Made by a program: the position numbers and the translations under genes | Part shown: positions 36,164 to 39,764 of the stretch, one piece after another | How the letters are laid out: each line of letters begins with the position of its first letter | Position numbering within the stretch: position 1 is the first letter of the stretch | The notes under the pieces: model-generated | Databases searched by the model: none | Told to the model about the DNA's origin: nothing | Seen by the model: only the letters and a program-made list of their open reading frames with translations | Virus record (IMG/VR): IMGVR_UViG_3300035457_000024 | Coordinates: 1 to 39,764 of that record | From: a virus | Length of the DNA: 39,764 nucleotides | Direction: 5' to 3' (one strand)

Positions 36164-36824
36164 TTTTGAAAGTTTGATTAGTTTCTATGATATAGTTATT
36201 CAAAACCTTAGCAATTTCTGGTACACTCATTAAATCACCAGAAGCAATTTTAGAAGCATTATTAAAAAAGTTTTGAGGAATTGAACCATAAGAAATTGAT
36301 GATGTTAAATCTCTTTCTGATTGCACAAAACCCATAAAGCCACCATCAGAAGCGTATTGGCTTTGAAGATACTTATTCCAAAGCATAGCTGTAAAGGTAG
36401 TGTTATAAAGAAGGTTTCTAATATCATTTGGAACAGTACTCGACCATCCCATAGTTCCAGAAACAGTTAAATAAAAGTTAGAGTCTAATATATATATTAG
36501 ACTTTTTAAAGCAACTATTTGCTCATTCTTAAAGTTTGGGTATATTAGCTTATAATCTTGATTAACTACGTTAAAAAAAGGATAAACATAGCCATAGATA
36601 TTGCTAGTTATAGTTAAACCAGCAGGTTGCCAAGCACCTATGCAGATGACTTGGCTTCCTGCTCCCTGATATTCACGCACTAAATTTGGAATTAAACTAA
36701 AAGATACACCAGTTAATAATTCAATAGTTGAAGATAATCCCTCCAAGACATCTATTAAGAAATAATCTTGAGCAGTATCAGTAATACCAGCTCTTAGTTT
36801 GAAGTCTGCGAGGGAAAGCAACAT
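36156..36824 (-). CDS. Head-tail connector (gp6-like)
   Basis: 222 residues. Helical start MLLSLADFKLRAGITDTAQD, then ELLTGVSFSLIP, resembling connector proteins of the gp6 type. Later TMGWSSTVPNDIRNLLYNTT recalls the G-W-x-x-x-V-P-x-D-I motif of the family, followed by FTAMLWNKYL. It fixes to the portal ring and receives the head closure protein. It follows the head decoration gene, as is common in this gene order. Confidence 0.75.
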   Translation of the reverse strand: MLLSLADFKLRAGITDTAQDYFLIDVLEGLSSTIELLTGVSFSLIPNLVREYQGAGSQVICIGAWQPAGLTITSNIYGYVYPFFNVVNQDYKLIYPNFKNEQIVALKSLIYILDSNFYLTVSGTMGWSSTVPNDIRNLLYNTTFTAMLWNKYLQSQYASDGGFMGFVQSERDLTSSISYGSIPQNFFNNASKIASGDLMSVPEIAKVLNNYIIETNQTFKIG

Positions 36825-36826
36825 AA

Positions 36827-37168
36827 TTAAACTACAACTTTAAGATTCCCAGTAATGTTACCAGTTCCAGCAGTACGATTTAGTCTAACATAGTCATAAA
36901 CTCTTTTAACAACAACAAAATATTTGCCAGCCACTACAGTTGTAGGAATAGTATTTTGAACAATTAAAGGTGTAGTAAAAGTAGAGTTTACGCTATATTC
37001 AACTTGCCATGATAAACTAGAAGGGGAAGTAATATCCAATTCAAAAATTAGGTCTACGTTATCTTGAGAAGACAAGTTATAGACAGGGCTTGTCCCTGTA
37101 GCATTTAAAGTAAAGTTTCCATTTGGAAATAGATTTGCACCAGTAGATAAAGCAATTGTTGTAGCCAT
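36827..37168 (-). CDS. Small beta-rich head decoration-like protein
   Basis: 113 residues, almost entirely beta strand: LFPNGNFTLNATGTSPVYNL, then DLIFELDITSPSSLSWQVEY, then YVRLNRTAGTGNITGNLKVV. Small Ig-like or jelly-roll proteins at this place decorate capsids. It sits between the capsid and connector genes, three bases from the next start. Function by position. Confidence 0.55.
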   Translation of the reverse strand: MATTIALSTGANLFPNGNFTLNATGTSPVYNLSSQDNVDLIFELDITSPSSLSWQVEYSVNSTFTTPLIVQNTIPTTVVAGKYFVVVKRVYDYVRLNRTAGTGNITGNLKVVV

Positions 37169-37175
37169 AGTTTAT

Positions 37176-37412
37176 TTATTTTTTAGAAGTTTCTGTAGAT
37201 GTATCTTGTACTTTTGTAATAGCTGTCATGGTATTTGGTTTTCCATCTTGTTGATTTTTCAAAGCAGACCAATTGCTGTAGTAAATAACATCATTTTCCA
37301 GCATGTCTTTTTCATCAACCTGAGTATTTGCTTTAACCAAAGTTGATTTAAAGTTTCCATTCTCGTCCTTAATAAGTAAAGTCAAATCGTAATTGAATAG
37401 ATATTTAGCCAT
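37176..37412 (-). CDS. Small protein after the capsid gene
   Basis: 78 residues, beginning MAKYLFNYDLTLLIKDENGN with a beta-hairpin feel, then an acidic helix and a Thr/Ser/Lys end. It lies one base after the capsid stop and before the decoration-like gene. It may be a head accessory protein. Not recognised. Confidence 0.45.
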   Translation of the reverse strand: MAKYLFNYDLTLLIKDENGNFKSTLVKANTQVDEKDMLENDVIYYSNWSALKNQQDGKPNTMTAITKVQDTSTETSKK

Positions 37413-37413
37413 A

Positions 37414-38589
37414 CTACAAACCAGTTGTTACATTAATTTTAGCAAAAGAGTCAGTCCAAGTTGGGATACCAGTTGCAAAAGAGTAAATCCTTGTCTTGGT
37501 AGTCAAATTAGTAAATCCTGTAAAGTTGTCGGTATCAGTTCGATAACCACCATTGCTCGCAAAGTAGTAACTAGAAAAGTCACCAATAACCAAAGGGGCA
37601 ACTTGAGAACCAGCAGAACCTACAGAATCCAAATTTTCAGTAATAACAAAAGGAATCCCACTAATTTTATTGTTGACTAGGTCAAGAGAGGCAAAGTTAG
37701 CATTATTATTTCCACTTCTAGAAGCTTTCTCTACTACAGCATAAACAGCACCATTAAATACGATAGTTAATTTGTCTCGTTGTACTTTCTTTTGAGACAA
37801 CTGAGCAACTGCATTAGTGATAGTGTCAAAGATGTTAGCTCCAGCAGTGATAGCAGTAGCATTTTGTAGCAAACCAGTTGGGTTTCCATTTAATCCAGTA
37901 CCGCTCAAAATACCTCTTTCCTCAGCTCTATACATGGCTTCGGCTAACATATCCATGATAAATCGTAGATTACTTCCATTGATTTTCTCTTGAAATAACA
38001 AAGACATACCAACATAAGCTCCATACTGAGAAGTAGTGAGGTTTACACTGTCCAAATCTTGATTAATATTGTTCAAATAAGAAGTTTCAACTCCGAAAGT
38101 TGCAATTGGCGAGTTAGAACGACGAGGTAAAGTAAAATTACCTTTACCTTGCTGAATATCAAAGAAGTTTGAAGTCAATTTGCGGATTTGACCTAGCTCT
38201 TCAATTCTTGTAGCAATAAAATCTGCAACATTAGTTTGAACCAAAACACCAGCAGAAGCAGGGGTAATAGTTTCATAAACACCAGAGGCACGAGTCAGCT
38301 CTTCAGCTTCTTCAAGTAATTTTGATTCTGATTCAAAACCAATCAAACGAATGTTTGAATCTCTTTTGTTAGCACTAGTATTTAGTAAAGATCTGTTAAG
38401 TTCTTTTCTCAAATTGGTATCTTCCATTAAGCTAAGACTCAAAGCGGCAATAACATCGCCATTAGATTCTCGCATGTAGGATTCAACCATTTCTTTTCTT
38501 TTAGCTGCAACTGTTGATAGTTCGCTTCCAGGTAATTTGTAATTATATAAGGCAACTCGTTTTGCCCTTTGTTCGTTTGTAAGTGTCAT
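37414..38589 (-). CDS. Major capsid protein, HK97 fold
   Basis: 391 residues. The N-terminal 90 residues form a helical delta/scaffold-like region. The capsid domain starts at about 100 (EETGV-type segment ASGVYETITPASAGVLVQTN) and has the markers of the HK97 family: LPRRSNSPIATFGVETSYLN, ILSGTGLNGNPTGLLQNA (glycine-rich loop), KLTIVFNGAVYAVVEKA, IPFVITENL, and APLVIGDFSSYYFA near the C-terminus. It follows the protease gene by one base. The N-terminal region is likely removed by the protease during head maturation. Confidence 0.92.
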   Translation of the reverse strand: MTLTNEQRAKRVALYNYKLPGSELSTVAAKRKEMVESYMRESNGDVIAALSLSLMEDTNLRKELNRSLLNTSANKRDSNIRLIGFESESKLLEEAEELTRASGVYETITPASAGVLVQTNVADFIATRIEELGQIRKLTSNFFDIQQGKGNFTLPRRSNSPIATFGVETSYLNNINQDLDSVNLTTSQYGAYVGMSLLFQEKINGSNLRFIMDMLAEAMYRAEERGILSGTGLNGNPTGLLQNATAITAGANIFDTITNAVAQLSQKKVQRDKLTIVFNGAVYAVVEKASRSGNNNANFASLDLVNNKISGIPFVITENLDSVGSAGSQVAPLVIGDFSSYYFASNGGYRTDTDNFTGFTNLTTKTRIYSFATGIPTWTDSFAKINVTTGL

Positions 38590-38590
38590 A

Positions 38591-39703
38591 TTATTTATAA
38601 AGATTGTTTAAGTAATTTGCTTTTAATTTCTGCTCAAGAGTTTTCTCAGACTTTGACAAATCACTACTTTTCAAATGAGTAGCACTTTCAATGTTTGAGT
38701 TTTTAACACTTTCAACAGGAATAAAAGTAGATTTAATAGCAGACCTTTGGGTCATTTCTTCTTTTGGTTTTTGTTCTTTTGTACTTTCTTTTCCCATTTT
38801 CATGGTTAGAACTTCAATAAGCTTTTCTAGTTTTGAGATAAGCTCACTGTTATCTTGAGGTTTGGGCGTAGGTTCTACAGTTCGTTCAGTTTCCTGAGTT
38901 GTGTTGTCTGCAGAAGGTTCTTCTTGTGTTTCTTCTTGTACACCCATAGCGATGTAACTTTGAAACTCTTCAACTGTTGGCATGCTTAAATCAGTCTCAG
39001 AAGCAGTTGCAGTGGATTTATCATCTACCATAGAAAGCATGTATTGGTCGCCTTCTATGCCGGTAATAGTAGCTAATTTATCATTGAATTTAACTAAGTT
39101 ATTGGTTGAGTATTGCATAATGTTTGAGTTATTTGAATTATTTGAATTTCTAAAGTTTGATTTTTCTAGAATATAAGCAGCGTCTTGCGAAGGAGCCTTA
39201 TCTAGTAAACTAACGTAACTAATACGATATTTCCCGTAGTAAATACGGCCATTTTTATCAGTGCGAGTATATTCGGGGTAAGGTTTAGGATTAAATTGAA
39301 TGGAGGCAAATTGAATTCGGCCATTTTTAATTGCGTCATAAGTAGAACCGCCATCAATAATCTCACCTCTTTTGTTTTCAAACCAAAGCTTTGAATCTTT
39401 TGGCACATACATGTCCACTATAAGAGTTTTGACCCCATTGATAATCTCATTCCTCTTATCTACTAATCTACAGCCAATATTGATACCAGCATGCCTAAAA
39501 TCAACTACTACAGATTCTATCGGGTTATCCATTCCCTCAGGATTAATCCAGGTGTTATAATCATCTACTTTATCACTTATTAAACCTAAAACAATTTTAC
39601 CTTCATCGCTTAAAGATTCTCTTTGATAGATTATAACGTTTGTAGATTTTAGTTCTGCTAAATCATTATATCTTTCCTTAACTTTTTCAATAGTATTTAA
39701 CAT
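38591..39703 (-). CDS. Prohead protease with scaffold-like C-terminus
   Basis: 370 residues. The N-terminal 180 residues carry the U35/HK97 prohead protease layout: VVVDFRHAGINIGCRL (65-80) with candidate catalytic His71, ASIQFNPKPY (133-142) with Ser134, and YRISYVSLLDKAPSQDAAY (159-177), equivalent to the usual E-x-S-(L/V)-V-x-x-P-A-x-x-D-A region. The C-terminal half is Gln/Glu/Lys-rich and predicted coiled coil (about 280-300), which may act as internal scaffold. It is the first gene after the repeat element at 90-116 and precedes the capsid gene. Its first 62 bases reappear at the left end of the window. Confidence 0.82.
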   Translation of the reverse strand: MLNTIEKVKERYNDLAELKSTNVIIYQRESLSDEGKIVLGLISDKVDDYNTWINPEGMDNPIESVVVDFRHAGINIGCRLVDKRNEIINGVKTLIVDMYVPKDSKLWFENKRGEIIDGGSTYDAIKNGRIQFASIQFNPKPYPEYTRTDKNGRIYYGKYRISYVSLLDKAPSQDAAYILEKSNFRNSNNSNNSNIMQYSTNNLVKFNDKLATITGIEGDQYMLSMVDDKSTATASETDLSMPTVEEFQSYIAMGVQEETQEEPSADNTTQETERTVEPTPKPQDNSELISKLEKLIEVLTMKMGKESTKEQKPKEEMTQRSAIKSTFIPVESVKNSNIESATHLKSSDLSKSEKTLEQKLKANYLNNLYK

Positions 39704-39764
39704 AAAAATTAATTCTAGACATTCACATAGTACAAAAAAAATTGGTTACTGTATATTTATTTTA
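39642..39764. repeat. Terminal direct repeat, right copy
   Basis: Identical to bases 1-123; see the left copy. It contains the first 62 bases of the protease gene on the minus strand plus its upstream leader with the AGTAACCA element. Confidence 0.95.

Noticed and set aside
1-39764. tRNA genes, integrase or transposase genes
   Set aside because: I found no cloverleaf with a T-loop GTTCRA arm, no tyrosine or serine recombinase motif and no transposase motif. A tool-based scan (tRNAscan-SE, HMM search) would settle it.

Overview
The window is an essentially complete tailed-phage genome. Its last 123 bases (39642-39764) repeat its first 123 exactly, so the map closes to a circle of 39,641 bp. 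The DNA is strongly AT-rich. Almost no start codon has a Shine-Dalgarno sequence, promoters look like TTGACA/TATAAT sigma-70 sites, and the standard code fits: TGA ends several overlapping genes. The HK97-fold capsid set, the -1 frameshifted tail chaperone, the 560-residue tape measure and the distal-tail/hub genes indicate a siphovirus. The host cannot be fixed from the sequence. The Cys-rich SLT lytic enzyme and the lysozyme-like protein resemble enzymes I associate with Patescibacteria (CPR), so a low-GC member of that group is a reasonable but unproven guess.

Layout. (1) Leftward virion block, read from about 8.5 kb down through position 1 and on from 39.7 kb to 26.5 kb: ParB-like protein, Mom-like DNA-modification enzyme, small and large terminase, an inserted adhesin cassette (repeat protein, LamG protein, beta-helix tailspike), portal, minor head protein, prohead protease, capsid, head decoration, connectors, tail tube, frameshifted chaperones, tape measure, distal tail protein, C1q-like protein, hub and a final tail protein. 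(2) Leftward early block, 16.4 to 9.0 kb: a candidate regulator, many tiny genes (three read here from the raw sequence), a Cys-every-third-residue protein, an SSB-like protein and a lysozyme-like protein. A lone rightward VRR-NUC nuclease separates it from block 1. (3) Rightward block, 16.5 to 22.7 kb: a structured leader RNA, a secreted SLT lytic enzyme, two more RNA hairpins, a Rha/KilAC antirepressor, a replication initiator, a DnaB helicase, an unknown gene, a candidate iteron origin, a dCTP deaminase-like enzyme and small genes. (4) Leftward lysis cassette, 25.1 to 22.8 kb: a membrane-anchored M23 peptidase with a long coiled coil, then small holin-like membrane proteins. (5) Rightward accessory cassette, 25.1 to 26.4 kb: an HTH protein, a promoter-terminator unit that looks like a small RNA gene, and a three-helix membrane protein.

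How it works together. The initiator and helicase presumably load at the iteron region; host primase and polymerase must do the rest, since neither is encoded. There is no recognisable integrase. The KilAC antirepressor and the divergent control region at 16.4-16.7 kb point to a regulated early switch. Mom-like modification may protect the DNA from restriction. Three separate peptidoglycan enzymes and at least five sugar-binding or adhesin-like proteins suggest an unusual cell surface.

The observations most worth a second look are the 113-nt candidate small RNA at 25633-25745, the 22-bp hairpin upstream of the antirepressor with loop complementarity to the start site, the three-hairpin leader at 16600-16676, the Cys-triplet protein, the Mom/ParB pair, and the two iteron arrays with matching spacing.
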